From Palsa-506 sp963755815 (GTDB lineage Bacteria > Actinomycetota > Actinomycetes > Streptosporangiales > Streptosporangiaceae), in assembly GCA_963755815.1 (NCBI GenBank), contig CAVWLF010000005.1, positions 434,001 through 498,000 of the forward strand: a stretch of DNA of 64,000 nucleotides, written 5' to 3'. The translations under genes were made by a program, and so were the position numbers. This document shows positions 44,302 through 53,997 of this stretch, one piece after another; the stretch's first letter is position 1; each line of letters starts with the position of its first letter. Under the pieces are notes generated by a model that was not told the DNA's origin, did not search any database, and saw only the letters and a list, made by a program, of their open reading frames with translations.

Positions 44302-44326
44302 CCCAGCACAGCCGTGACGGGCTGGG
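44302..44326 (+). terminator. Weak hairpin after the GH27 gene
   Basis: CCCAGC (44302-44307) pairs with GCTGGG (44321-44326), eight bases after the stop. The stem is short and lacks a U-tract. Confidence 0.3.
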
Positions 44327-44388
44327 TCACTTCCGCTGCATGATCGACTCGCCGGCATTGAGTTCTATGATGCAGCCATGGTCCCCCG

Positions 44389-45225
44389 ATGCTGGTCATG
44401 AACGCCGGCCTATCGATGCCGGGACAGGGGCTGTTCTCGGCGGTCAGCGCCGTGACGCAGCACGAGCCCGGCCGCTTCTCCGCGGAGGTTGACCCGGAGT
44501 GGACGATCGGGGCCAAGCCCAATGGCGGGTACCTGCTCGCCATGCTGGCCCGGGCGGCCACGTCGATGAGCGGGCACGAGCACGTCATTGCCGCCAGTGC
44601 CCACTACCTGCACTCCCCCGAGCCCGGACCGGTCCGCATCGAGACGGAGCTCATGCGGGCCGGCCGCTCAGCCAGCCAGCTGCGCGCCCGGATGGAACAA
44701 GACGGCCGGGCCTGCGTCGAGGCGCTCATCACCGCGTCCCGGCTCGCCGGGGACACCACTCCCTACTGGGATCGCGGACTGCCCGAGCGGAGCCAGTCGA
44801 GTTATGCGGACTGCCCGCGCCTGATCCCGAGCCTGCCCAACGGCAGCCGGGTGGCGATCATGGAGCAGATCGAGGTGCGTCTCGAACCCGGCTCGCGGGG
44901 ATTTACGGCCGGCCGCCCGAGCGGACGGGGCGAGCTGAGGGGATGGCTCGCCCTCCCCGAGGACGAGGCGTTCGACCCGGCGGCGCTGTTGTTCGCGGTG
45001 GACGCGTTCCCGCCGGCCACGTTCGATATCGAGTTTTCCGGTTGGGTGCCGACCCTGGAACTGACCGCCTACGTGCGGGCCATCCCGGTGCCCGGGCCGG
45101 TTCGCGTGCTGCAGCGGGCGCAGCTCATCGACGCCGGGCGAGTCGACGAGTCGTGCTTCGTCTGGGATATGTCGGGCCGGCTGGTGGCCCAGGGCACCCA
45201 GCTCGCCGGTATCCGCCTCGGATGA
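44389..45225 (+). CDS. Acyl-CoA thioesterase-like (double hotdog) protein
   Basis: A 278-aa protein. The pattern F-S-A-E-V-D-P-E-W-T-I-G-A-K-P-N-G-G-Y-L-L-A followed by a long hotdog helix is diagnostic of TesB-like/4HBT_3 thioesterases; a second hotdog repeat starts near residue 150 and ends D-M-S-G-R-L-V-A-Q-G-T-Q-L-A. It likely hydrolyses a fatty or aromatic acyl-CoA. ATG at 44398 is an alternative start. No operon partner is evident. Confidence 0.88.
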   Translation: MLVMNAGLSMPGQGLFSAVSAVTQHEPGRFSAEVDPEWTIGAKPNGGYLLAMLARAATSMSGHEHVIAASAHYLHSPEPGPVRIETELMRAGRSASQLRARMEQDGRACVEALITASRLAGDTTPYWDRGLPERSQSSYADCPRLIPSLPNGSRVAIMEQIEVRLEPGSRGFTAGRPSGRGELRGWLALPEDEAFDPAALLFAVDAFPPATFDIEFSGWVPTLELTAYVRAIPVPGPVRVLQRAQLIDAGRVDESCFVWDMSGRLVAQGTQLAGIRLG

Positions 45226-45273
45226 GTACCAGTGCGGCGCCAGGAACGGCGTGCGGCGACCTCAGCTACCGGC

Positions 45274-46371
45274 TCAGCTGACCGGCACGGTGTAATCGCC
45301 GCTCACGGCGCCGTGCGGCAGGCCGGTCTGCGCGGCTCTGCGCAGCGCCCGGTAGAGCAGCCGGGGATCGCCCAGGCGCCGCCGGAGTTCACGTTCGAGG
45401 CCGGCGATCGGGTAAAGATTCTGCGGGGCGCGGGCATCCTTGTAGGCGGCCGAGGCGAACCGGCCCAGGCACAGCTGGCTCAGGCCCGCCAGGCCGATCA
45501 CCTCGGGCACCGGCAGGTCGGCGGAGCACTCGATCCGGACCACCCCGGCCCACGGCGCCCCGGCCGGGCCGGGCAGGCGCAGGTACCAGGTATGGCGGTC
45601 CCAGCTAGTGCCCATCAGGAATACGGGGGTTCGCTGCCCGGGTGCCAGCCCGCCCACGAGCGCGTTGAGGTGCGGCGGCAGGTAGCTGGTGCGGTGCGAC
45701 TTGATGTAGCCGAGGGTGCGCGGCAGGTGCTGGCGCCCGCGCAGCGGCCCGTCGACCACGAGCAGGTCGCCGTCCGGCGGCAGGCCGTGCCCGGGCAGGG
45801 CGGCCCGGGCCGCGACCGCTGTTCTCACTTCGGCCTCGCCCAGGCGGCGCTGCAGAGCCTGGGAGAGCGTTACCGGCAGCGGGGTGGCCGTATTCGCCGT
45901 GGTGCGGCAGGCGGTGTATTCCCCGGCCCAGGTGCTGATATCGCTGGCGTGCGGGGCCACGGTAAAGAGCCCGCGGCGGGTCTCGGCCAGCACCACATGG
46001 GCTTGCTGGCCGCAGCAGCACACCACCCCGGCCGCGTACGACGCGCACAGGGCCGCGCTCGCCTGTGTTGCCGCGCCGCCGCCCGGGACATCGTCGTCGA
46101 TCCAGACCCGGGCCTCGACGCGGCGTACCCCGTCGACGAACAGCAACGCCGCCGGAGGGGTCAGGCCGGGATCCGGATCGATTGCCCGCCACTGGCCAGC
46201 CGGCCGTTCCACATTCACTTCCACGCTGGCCGTGGACTCGCCGAGATACTCCTCCAGTTCCAGGCTCGTGCCGTACGTCGGATCCCATCCGTCCACGCTG
46301 AACCGCATGGCCGGTCCCGTCCCGCGGCCGGCCGCCCCGTCCCGGGGGCTGACCTGGACGCCGCCGGTCAT
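45274..46371 (-). CDS. nurA: NurA-like 5'-3' nuclease of the herA operon
   Basis: A 365-aa protein, last gene of the herA-sbcD-sbcC operon, overlapping sbcC by 4 nt (ATGA). Sequence similarity to NurA is weak but the RNase H-like catalytic arrangement is visible: A-L-L-F-V-D-G-V-R-R-V-E-A-R (motif I Asp at D80) and D-L-L-V-V-D-G-P-L (D207), with a G-Y-I-K-S-H-R-T-S-Y-L-P segment at 221-232. NurA works with the HerA translocase to resect DNA ends. The assignment rests on motif spacing plus operon position; another nuclease or an unknown accessory is possible. Confidence 0.72.
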   Translation of the reverse strand: MTGGVQVSPRDGAAGRGTGPAMRFSVDGWDPTYGTSLELEEYLGESTASVEVNVERPAGQWRAIDPDPGLTPPAALLFVDGVRRVEARVWIDDDVPGGGAATQASAALCASYAAGVVCCCGQQAHVVLAETRRGLFTVAPHASDISTWAGEYTACRTTANTATPLPVTLSQALQRRLGEAEVRTAVAARAALPGHGLPPDGDLLVVDGPLRGRQHLPRTLGYIKSHRTSYLPPHLNALVGGLAPGQRTPVFLMGTSWDRHTWYLRLPGPAGAPWAGVVRIECSADLPVPEVIGLAGLSQLCLGRFASAAYKDARAPQNLYPIAGLERELRRRLGDPRLLYRALRRAAQTGLPHGAVSGDYTVPVS

Positions 46372-49300
46372 GCCGCACCGGCCGCGGGCGCGAGGCCCTC
46401 CCGGGTGACGCTGGAGGTCCGCGCGTCCCGGGAGACCATGAACCGGACCGGGACGCGCTCGGCGAGCGCGGCCACGTGGGTGATCACGCCGACCATTCGC
46501 TGGCCCTGGGCCAGGGTCTCCAGCGTGGAGGCGACCACCTCCAGGGTCTCGGGGTCCAGGGTGCCGAACCCCTCGTCCAGGAAGATGGAGTCCAGCCGGG
46601 CCGCGCCGCCCGCGGCGAGCGCGGTCATCTGCGCGGACAGGGCCAGGGCCAGCGCCAGCGAGGCCTGGAAGGTCTCGCCGCCGGACAGCGTGCGCACGGA
46701 ACGGCGCGAGTCGGCGTCGGTGTGGTCGATGACGTAGAAGTCCCCGTCTTCGTGGGTGAGGTCGAATTGCCCGCCGGATAGGGCCGCCAGTTTCGCCGAG
46801 GCGTCGCCGACCAGGGCGTCCAGTGCCGCGGTGACCAGCCAGCGCGGGAACTGGTCCGAGCGGAGCAGGTCACCCAGCATCCTGGCCACCTGCTGCTCGT
46901 CCCGCGCGGCATCCCGCCGGGCGATCAGGTCGGTGGCCTGGTCGCGGCGTTCCACAATGCGCGTGGTCGCGGCCCGGGCCCGCTCGACCGCCCCGGCCAC
47001 CGCCGCGGATGCGCCCGCGGCGACCGCGGCCGGGGCCAGCTCGATTCCGCCGGCCGCCAGTTCCGCGCTCAGCCGGCCGGTGAGCTGCTCCGCGCTCGCG
47101 CGGGCCGTGCCGGCCCGGTCCCGCGCGGACCTGATGTCCTCGTCCCGGGCGGACGCCTCGCGGGCGGACCAGGTAACCAGCGCGGTCCACGCCGCCCGGA
47201 TGCCGGTGTCGCCCAGCGCGGGCGGCGCGCCGAGCCTGACCACCGGGTCACGGGCCGCGGACAGGCGCGCCCGGGCCGCGGATTCCGCCTGTTCCAGGCC
47301 GGTCATCGCGTGCTGCGCGTCGGTCCGGCCGGCCCGGTCCTTGAGCAGCCGCTGCTCGGCGTCCGACGCCGCGGCCTCCAGCTTGTCGCGCAACGCGAGC
47401 TGGGCGGTGATCTGGTCCTCGTCCGGAGCGCCCTGCAGAAGCTGGCCGAGTTCATCGATCCGGGCGGTCAGCTCGGTGAGCCGGGTCCGGGCCTGCTGCT
47501 CGGCCCGGGCCGCTCCGGTGGAATCCGTGCGCAGCCGGGAAAGATCCGCCTCAGCCTGACCGAAATCGGCCTGGGTTTTGCTGAGCTGGCCGGCCGCGGC
47601 CTGCGCCGCCTGGCGTGCCTCGGCCAGCCCGGCGGCCCGCGCGTGCGCCTGCCCGGCCGCCCAGGTGGCCAGCCGGGTCCAGGCGGCGGCCAGGGTGACA
47701 TCGTCGACCGGCGGCGCGCCCAGCCCGACCAGCGGATCGCGCCCGGCATGCAGCGCATCGCGGGCGGCCGTCATCCTGGTCTCGGCCTCCTCCAGCGCGG
47801 CCTGGGCGGAGCGGGCCCGGGCACGCCCGGCGTCCACCGCGACGGCGGCCGCGTTCGCGGCGTCCTCGATCCCCTGCCGGGCGCGCAGGCTCGCTCCGAT
47901 CTCGGCGAGTGCGTCCGGGGCCCGGCGAGCCTGCGCCTCGTCCATGCGCGCCGCGGCCTCGGCTGCGGCCGCTGCGGGCGCCGACTCGCTTTCGTGGCCG
48001 AGCAGGCCGGCCGTGATGGTCAGGGATGCACCGGCCAGCGGGCCGGCCAGCGCGGCGGTGAGTGACCTGATCCGGCGAGTCCGCTCCCCGGCCAGTGCGT
48101 CCAGCTCGGAGGCGGCCCTGGCCTCGGCGGCGGCGGCGTCCTTGACCGTGCTCCGCGCGGCGGCCGCGGCCTTCATGGCCTCGTCGAGGCGCTGCTGCGC
48201 GTCGTCGATGGCCGGCGCGTGCTGCGGGGCCGGCAGCGTGCCGACCGGTTGCTCGCATACCGGGCAGGCCTGCCCCAGGATCAGGTGCGGGCGCAGGTCC
48301 GCGACGACGTGGGCGCGGCGGGCCGCGTCAACGTCCTGCTGACGCTGCCGTCCGGCGGCCTCGGCCGCCTCCAGCGCCGTGTCCGCCGACGCCCGCTGGT
48401 CACGGGCCTGGTCCAGCCGGGCCCGGGCCGGGGCCGCGCTCGCGATGAGGTCAGCCAGGTCGCGCAGGTCGCGCCGGGCCTGCTCCAGCGGACCCGGCGG
48501 CACCGCGGAATGGCGGGCCGCCCGGGCCTCGGTGTCGGCCTGCTCGGCCTGCCGCAGGGCGGCCGAGGCTTCCCGGGCCGTATCCGCGGCGGCCTGGCGG
48601 CGCTCGTCGAGCTGGCCCGTTCCGTCCGGGACGGTGACCGCGGCCAGGACGGCGTGCTCGGCGCTCAGGTCGGCCACGCGGCGGTCCGCGGCCTCAGCGC
48701 CGCGGGCATCGGCGCCTTGTCGTCCGCGCAGTTGCTCCAGGCCGGCCGAGGCATCGTGCACCGTTTTCTCGGCCTGGCCGGACCGCGCGGACAGCCGCGC
48801 CACCTCAGCCTCCAGCGCGGGAAGCCGCGCCAGGCACTCGCCGCGCTCGGTGCGCCGCTCCCGGGCCCGCTCCAGCGGCGCTCGCTGCGGGCTGTCCGCC
48901 AGCGCCTCCCGGGCCTTCCGGTCGGCGTCCTCAGCCACCTTCTCGGCGGTCCGGGCCTGCTCCAGGGCCGCGCGGCCGGCGGCCAGGTCCTCGTCCAGGG
49001 CCGCGACGTCACCGGGGACACGCACCGCGGCCAGCGCCGTCCGCTCGGCCTCCAGCCGCGTCAGCTCGCTCCCGGCGGCCGCGAGTTCGGAGTCCGCGGC
49101 CTGGAGCTGCGGCCGGGCCGCCGCCACGCGCTCGCTGAGCCGGCCCAGGGTCAGCTCCGCGGCCCGGGCCGCGGCCAGGGCCTCCGGCGTGGCGTCGGCG
49201 AAGGCCAGCAGGGTCTCGGTGAGCGTGCCGGCCCGCTGGGCGGCCGCGCTGGCCCGCTGATTGGCCTGCATCATCATCTGCCGGTAGTGCTCGGCGCCGA

Positions 49301-49829
49301 GCAGGCGCAGCAGGATCTCCTGCCGCTCGCCGGGCTTGGCGTGCAGGAAGTTCGCGAACTGGCCCTGCGGCAGCACGACGCACTGGCAGAAGTCCTCGTA
49401 CGACAGCCCGAGCAGTCCCTCGACGGCGTCAGTGACCCCGGTCAGGTCCTTGGCCAGGACCTCGGTCGGCTCCCCCGGCCCGGCCAGGCCGTGCCGGTCG
49501 GCCAGCCGTTCCAGGCTGGCTGCCTTCTGGCTGACCTGGCTGCCGGCCCGGCGCAGTTCGCGGGCCACGACGTAACGCTGGTCCTCGATTTCGAAAACGA
49601 GCTTGACGGTCGCCCGGGCCATGGTCGGCGCGAGCGCGAGGGAGACCATGCCCTTCCGGCCCCAGCGCGGAACCGACCCGTAGAGCGCGAACGTCATCGC
49701 GTCGATGACGGTCGACTTGCCTGATCCGGTGGGGCCGACGAGGGCGAAGAAGTCCGCATCGGTGAAGTCGACCTGGGTTGGCTCACGGAAGGAGGCGAAC
49801 CCGTTCATGTCCAGCAGGATCGGTCTCAT
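46368..49829 (-). CDS. sbcC: SbcC/Rad50 exonuclease ATPase subunit
   Basis: An 1153-aa SMC-like ATPase. Walker A GPTGSGKS is at 32-39. Long Ala/Arg/Glu-rich coiled coils (about 180-1000) flank a zinc hook C-P-V-C at 522-525. The C-terminal half has signature L-S-G-G-E-T-F and Walker B S-I-F-L-D-E-G-F-G. It forms the DNA-end-tethering SbcCD/Mre11-Rad50 complex with the preceding gene product. It begins 21 bp after sbcD. Confidence 0.95.
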   Translation of the reverse strand: MRPILLDMNGFASFREPTQVDFTDADFFALVGPTGSGKSTVIDAMTFALYGSVPRWGRKGMVSLALAPTMARATVKLVFEIEDQRYVVARELRRAGSQVSQKAASLERLADRHGLAGPGEPTEVLAKDLTGVTDAVEGLLGLSYEDFCQCVVLPQGQFANFLHAKPGERQEILLRLLGAEHYRQMMMQANQRASAAAQRAGTLTETLLAFADATPEALAAARAAELTLGRLSERVAAARPQLQAADSELAAAGSELTRLEAERTALAAVRVPGDVAALDEDLAAGRAALEQARTAEKVAEDADRKAREALADSPQRAPLERARERRTERGECLARLPALEAEVARLSARSGQAEKTVHDASAGLEQLRGRQGADARGAEAADRRVADLSAEHAVLAAVTVPDGTGQLDERRQAAADTAREASAALRQAEQADTEARAARHSAVPPGPLEQARRDLRDLADLIASAAPARARLDQARDQRASADTALEAAEAAGRQRQQDVDAARRAHVVADLRPHLILGQACPVCEQPVGTLPAPQHAPAIDDAQQRLDEAMKAAAAARSTVKDAAAAEARAASELDALAGERTRRIRSLTAALAGPLAGASLTITAGLLGHESESAPAAAAAEAAARMDEAQARRAPDALAEIGASLRARQGIEDAANAAAVAVDAGRARARSAQAALEEAETRMTAARDALHAGRDPLVGLGAPPVDDVTLAAAWTRLATWAAGQAHARAAGLAEARQAAQAAAGQLSKTQADFGQAEADLSRLRTDSTGAARAEQQARTRLTELTARIDELGQLLQGAPDEDQITAQLALRDKLEAAASDAEQRLLKDRAGRTDAQHAMTGLEQAESAARARLSAARDPVVRLGAPPALGDTGIRAAWTALVTWSAREASARDEDIRSARDRAGTARASAEQLTGRLSAELAAGGIELAPAAVAAGASAAVAGAVERARAATTRIVERRDQATDLIARRDAARDEQQVARMLGDLLRSDQFPRWLVTAALDALVGDASAKLAALSGGQFDLTHEDGDFYVIDHTDADSRRSVRTLSGGETFQASLALALALSAQMTALAAGGAARLDSIFLDEGFGTLDPETLEVVASTLETLAQGQRMVGVITHVAALAERVPVRFMVSRDARTSSVTREGLAPAAGAA

Positions 49830-49850
49830 GTCGGCATTCCTTCTCCCGGT

Positions 49851-51017
49851 TCAGCCTGCGCGGCCGGCGGTGATCTCGTCGTGCAGTTGCCCGAACAGCG
49901 CCGTTACCCGGGCGTCCTGCACCTGGACCGACTCGCAGTACTCGGCGAACAGCTGGCCCGGCGTTCGCAGCGCGCTGGCCAGGCCGGGGCGGCCGGGGCG
50001 GGACGGCGCGGCGAATTCCGGGTCGATCCGCACCTCGATCGCGTTCGGCAGGACCGCGATCGTGTCGTCCCGCAGCCCGGCGCGGGTCGGCTCGCGCAGC
50101 CATACCCGCAGGTAATCGTCCCCGAACGAGGCGGCGCTGGCTTCCAGCTCGGGCAGGGTGCCGCGGACCGTCTGCAGCCGGCGGCCCGAGGTGATCGGGA
50201 CGTCGGTGACCCGGGCCGGGGTGGACGGGCTGGCCTCGACCAGGCACACGACGCTGGTGTTGCCCTGCTCGCCGAAGTCGATGGCGATCGGCGAGCCGCA
50301 GTAGTGAACCGGGCAGTGCGCGGGCAGTGACTGCCGCCGGTGCAGGTGGCCCAGGGCGACGTAGTGCGCCGAAACCGGGAAGATGCTCGCCGGGACGCTG
50401 TACTCGAAGATCGACTGGGCGGATCGTTCCCCGCCGCCGAGGACGCCGCCGATGCAGGTCAGGTGCGACATCAGCAGGTTGACGGTGCCGTCGCCGAACC
50501 CGCCGGTCAGCGCGGCGACGATCTGGCGGACCATCTCGTCGTAGGCACGCACGTTCTCCGAGGGGGTCTGCGTGACGATCTCGGCGGCCCGCACGGCGTA
50601 TCGCTGGGTGAGGAACGGCAGGACAGCCACCTGGACGTCCTCGCCGCCGGAGCGGGCCCGGAACCGGACCACCCCGCCCTGGCCCGGCGGGCGGACCATC
50701 CCGACCAGGGTGATCCCGGCGACGTCCATCAGCGGCCGGTAGGCCTCGAAGGTCGGTCCGTGGTCGTGGTTGCCGGCGATGACGATAACCTCGGCGCCGG
50801 CCTGGCGCAGCCGCAGCAGCGTCTGGATCACCAGCTGCTGCGCCGGGGCGGACGGCACCGAGGAATCGTAGACGTCCCCGGCCACCAGGACCGCGTCGAC
50901 CTGGTTCTCCTCGGCGATCTGGGCGATCTCGGCCAGCACGCCGCGCTGCTCGTCGAGCCGGTCACGGCCCTTGAGAGTCTTCCCGACGTGCCAGTCGGAG
51001 GTGTGCAGGAACTTCAT
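49851..51017 (-). CDS. sbcD: SbcD/Mre11 nuclease subunit
   Basis: A 388-aa metallophosphoesterase. The start at 51017 has GGAG upstream and begins directly with phosphodiesterase motif I, M-K-F-L-H-T-S-D-W-H-V-G. Motif II is V-A-G-D-V-Y-D, motif III I-A-G-N-H-D-H, and G-H-L-H appears later. The C-terminal capping/Rad50-binding region follows. It is 34 bp downstream of herA. Confidence 0.95.
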   Translation of the reverse strand: MKFLHTSDWHVGKTLKGRDRLDEQRGVLAEIAQIAEENQVDAVLVAGDVYDSSVPSAPAQQLVIQTLLRLRQAGAEVIVIAGNHDHGPTFEAYRPLMDVAGITLVGMVRPPGQGGVVRFRARSGGEDVQVAVLPFLTQRYAVRAAEIVTQTPSENVRAYDEMVRQIVAALTGGFGDGTVNLLMSHLTCIGGVLGGGERSAQSIFEYSVPASIFPVSAHYVALGHLHRRQSLPAHCPVHYCGSPIAIDFGEQGNTSVVCLVEASPSTPARVTDVPITSGRRLQTVRGTLPELEASAASFGDDYLRVWLREPTRAGLRDDTIAVLPNAIEVRIDPEFAAPSRPGRPGLASALRTPGQLFAEYCESVQVQDARVTALFGQLHDEITAGRAG

Positions 51018-51051
51018 CGCACTCCGTTCCTCGTGCTGGGCCCGGTGGCCG

Positions 51052-52863
51052 TCAAAACGGCGGGATATCGTCGTCGGCGGCCGGAAGCCGGGCGAAGACA
51101 TCCCCCTCCGCCGCGGCGGGCGCTCGGGGCGGTGCCGGGCACTCCGACAGCCGGGTCGCCCAGGCCGGGAACGGGAACTCCACGGCCAGCGGCACCGGGA
51201 TCTCCGGCTGGGAGACGAACATCGCGCCCGGCTTGGCCAGCGTGGCGCGGGTGCGCTGGGAGGCGGGCAGGAACCCGTACTCGGGGCGCCCGGCCTCGGC
51301 CGAGTCGAGACGGCCGACGACCCGGATGGCCGAGTTCGACACGATGCGGCGCTCGACCTCGCTGGCCGTCTGCTGCGCCCCGATCAGGATGATCCCCAGG
51401 GACCGGCCGCGCTCGGCGATGTCGAGCAGCACGTCCTTGATCGGCGAGGTGCCCTCGCGCGGCGCGTACTTGTTCAGCTCGTCGATCATCGTGAACAGCA
51501 GCCCGCCCGGGCCGGCGTCTTCCTTGCGCGCGGTCTCGGCCGCCAGCACGACGCCGACGACGAACCGCTGAGCGCGCTCCCGCAGGTTGTGCAGGTCCAC
51601 GACCGTCACCTGCTGATCCTGGGTCGAGATCGCCCGCCGCGGGGTGCCGGTCAGATCCGCGCGGATGATCGCCCGCAGCGGCCGCAGTGACGAGCGCAGC
51701 CGCCGGATGAACGCGTTGACGGTCCCGATGCCCGTGACCGGCCCGGCCCAGTCCGGCCGGGTCGCATCGTCGGTGAGACGGGCCACGATGACGTCGACCA
51801 GTTCCTCATACGTCGACGCCACGTCGGCATCGATTTTCACCGCGCCGCTCTCGCCGTACCGGACCGCCTCCAGCCGCAACCGCGTCGTGACCTGCTGGAT
51901 CACGATCGTGTACTGATTGCGCTCGTCCTCGGCGTCGGCGAACACGTACGGCAGCAGCTGCCGGCTGCAGAATTCGTCAATCGTCCACCAGAACGCCTCG
52001 ACACCGCTGGTGCGCCCGGTGACGTTCGGCCTGCCGGTCTGGTCATCCGGGATCGGCGGCGCCCAGAACCCGACCGAGGCGAACGGCTGCGCGGGCAGGC
52101 CGAGCTCGGCATACGCGGTCCGCAGCTCGTCATCCAGGCGGATGTTCGGCTGGTCGAGGAAGAGCAGGTCCTCGCCCTTCACGCTGAACACCAGGGCCTT
52201 GGCGTTGACCGCGCGAGCGCCGAGGGCGCCGGAATGGAAGATGGAGTGCAGCAGGAACAGCGCGAAGCTCGTCTTCGTCGCCACCCCGGAGATACCGCTG
52301 ATCGACACGTGCGCACCCCGCGTGCCATCGAGGAACTCCATGTTCACGTAGATCGGGGCCCCGTCGCGGCCCCGGCCCACCGGTACCCGGGCCGTCATCT
52401 GATCGAAGTACAGCGCCTGAGCCCGCTCCTGGCCGGTGGCCCGGCGGGCGATCTCCCCGGGCCGGGGCGGGACGTACATCTCGGGCTCGACCCGCGTCGT
52501 GCTGACCTCGGCGATCTCCTGCACCCGGGCCGGCAGCACGCCGTCAGAAATGAGGAAAACATCCGAGCCGAAACTCGCGCCCTCATGCCGGGCGCGAACC
52601 TGCGTCACGATGCCGCTCGTCAGCACCGGCCCCACGCCGGGAATCTGCCGCACCGTGACGACGACATCGTCTAGCTGCAGGTAGGAGGCCTCGTCCAGGG
52701 CCACCGCGAACTGCAGCGGGGTAGAGTCCTCCGTTCCCGCCACCCGCCCGACCATGCCGGCCGGGCGGGCGGCCGGCCCGTCCGGGCCGGTTCCGTTGGC
52801 CGACGGAGCGGGCGCGTCGCCGTCCGGGGAGATGGCCTGACCGGCAGTGAAGCTATCCGTCAC
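51052..52863 (-). CDS. herA: HerA-type DNA translocase ATPase
   Basis: A 603-aa protein, first gene of the operon. The N-terminal part (about 50-130) is a beta-rich HAS-barrel-like domain after a disordered Ala/Pro tail. The ATPase core has an unusual P-loop S-G-I-S-G-V-A-T-K-T at 189-198, where Thr replaces the Gly before Lys. Walker B is L-L-F-T-M-I-D-E-L-N-K and a sensor-like I-L-I-G-A-Q-Q-T-A-S follows. HerA hexamers translocate DNA to feed NurA. It lies directly upstream of sbcD. Confidence 0.85.
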   Translation of the reverse strand: MTDSFTAGQAISPDGDAPAPSANGTGPDGPAARPAGMVGRVAGTEDSTPLQFAVALDEASYLQLDDVVVTVRQIPGVGPVLTSGIVTQVRARHEGASFGSDVFLISDGVLPARVQEIAEVSTTRVEPEMYVPPRPGEIARRATGQERAQALYFDQMTARVPVGRGRDGAPIYVNMEFLDGTRGAHVSISGISGVATKTSFALFLLHSIFHSGALGARAVNAKALVFSVKGEDLLFLDQPNIRLDDELRTAYAELGLPAQPFASVGFWAPPIPDDQTGRPNVTGRTSGVEAFWWTIDEFCSRQLLPYVFADAEDERNQYTIVIQQVTTRLRLEAVRYGESGAVKIDADVASTYEELVDVIVARLTDDATRPDWAGPVTGIGTVNAFIRRLRSSLRPLRAIIRADLTGTPRRAISTQDQQVTVVDLHNLRERAQRFVVGVVLAAETARKEDAGPGGLLFTMIDELNKYAPREGTSPIKDVLLDIAERGRSLGIILIGAQQTASEVERRIVSNSAIRVVGRLDSAEAGRPEYGFLPASQRTRATLAKPGAMFVSQPEIPVPLAVEFPFPAWATRLSECPAPPRAPAAAEGDVFARLPAADDDIPPF

Positions 52864-53037
52864 GAGGCTCCTTCACTCAGCACCTGGCCGGCCTGCGCTG
52901 CGGCTGCTGTAGAGCAGCCTAGACAGCCGGGCCGACAAGAACCGGCCTAGCACCCCGCGCCGCTGGCCGGCGGCATTTCGCCGAGATCGATGCACGACCG
53001 GACCGGCACCCGGGCGCGTCGTTCCGAATGCCCGGCG

Positions 53038-53988
53038 CTAGTAGCGGTCGCCGGCGGCGGGCGGGACCGCGTCGAGGTCGGCGAGATCGGCCGCGGCCAG
53101 CTCGATCGCGGCGGCCTGGCAGTTCTCCTCCAGGTAGCGGATCCGCTTGGTGCCGGGGATGGCGACGATGTGCCCGGCCTGCGCCAGCACCCACGCGATC
53201 GAGATCTGGGCCAGGGTCGCGTCGTGACGGCGGGCGACTTTCTCGATCACGGCCAGGATGGCCTGGTTGCGGGCCATCGCGCGGGCGGTGAAGCGCGGGT
53301 TTCCGGAGCGGATGTCATCGGGCTGGAAATCGGCACCGCGGACCGTTCCGGTCAGGTAGCCGCGGCCCAGCGGCGCGTAGGCGACGAACGTCGCGTGGTG
53401 GGCGCGGCACCAGGGGACGACGGTGTCCAGCGGGCCGCGGGTCCACAGGGACAGCTCCGACTGGACCGCGGCGACCGGGTGGATCGCGCGGGCTTGATCC
53501 AGCTGGGCGACGGTCACCTCGGACAGGCCGAGCGCGCGCACCTTGCCCGCGGCGACCAGGCCGGCCATCGCGGCCCAGGATTCTTCCAGCGGGACGGCCG
53601 GGTCGACGCGGTGCAGGTAGTAGAGGTCGATGGCGTCGACCCCGAGCCGGCCCAGGGATGCGTCGCAGGATGCGCGGATGTGCGCGGGGTCGGCCCGGCG
53701 GCTCTCCCGGCCGGAGGCCTGGTCCTGCACCAGGCCGACCTTGGTGGCGATGACGGCATCGGCGGCGCGCCCGCGGAAGGCGCGGCCGAGCAGGCGCTCG
53801 TTGCTGAACGGGCCGTAGACATCGGCCGTGTCGAAGAGGGACACGCCAAGTTCGAGCGCCCGCGCGAGCACGCGCAGGGACTGCTCGTCGTCGATGTCGC
53901 TGGTGTTGTACTCGGCGGACATCCCGACGCAGCCCAGGCCGACCGCGCCGACGGGACGGCTGAGCCCCGCTAGCCGGCGGGCCAGCAT
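53038..53988 (-). CDS. Aldo/keto reductase 2
   Basis: A 316-aa AKR with tetrad D53, Y58, K83 and H126 and C-terminal I-P-G-T-K-R-I-R-Y-L-E-E-N. Its overall order is close to that of the AKR at 31.8-32.8 kb, so they are paralogues. It ends 174 bp before the herA start and begins 9 bp from the end of the gad gene, both on the same strand. A metabolic link to glutamate decarboxylase is possible but not shown. Confidence 0.92.
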   Translation of the reverse strand: MLARRLAGLSRPVGAVGLGCVGMSAEYNTSDIDDEQSLRVLARALELGVSLFDTADVYGPFSNERLLGRAFRGRAADAVIATKVGLVQDQASGRESRRADPAHIRASCDASLGRLGVDAIDLYYLHRVDPAVPLEESWAAMAGLVAAGKVRALGLSEVTVAQLDQARAIHPVAAVQSELSLWTRGPLDTVVPWCRAHHATFVAYAPLGRGYLTGTVRGADFQPDDIRSGNPRFTARAMARNQAILAVIEKVARRHDATLAQISIAWVLAQAGHIVAIPGTKRIRYLEENCQAAAIELAAADLADLDAVPPAAGDRY

Positions 53989-53997
53989 CGGACCGCG

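Noticed and set aside
48219..49724. 501-codon plus-strand frame opposite sbcC
   Set aside because: Low-complexity Gly/Arg/Leu composition and complete overlap with unmistakable SbcC motifs.
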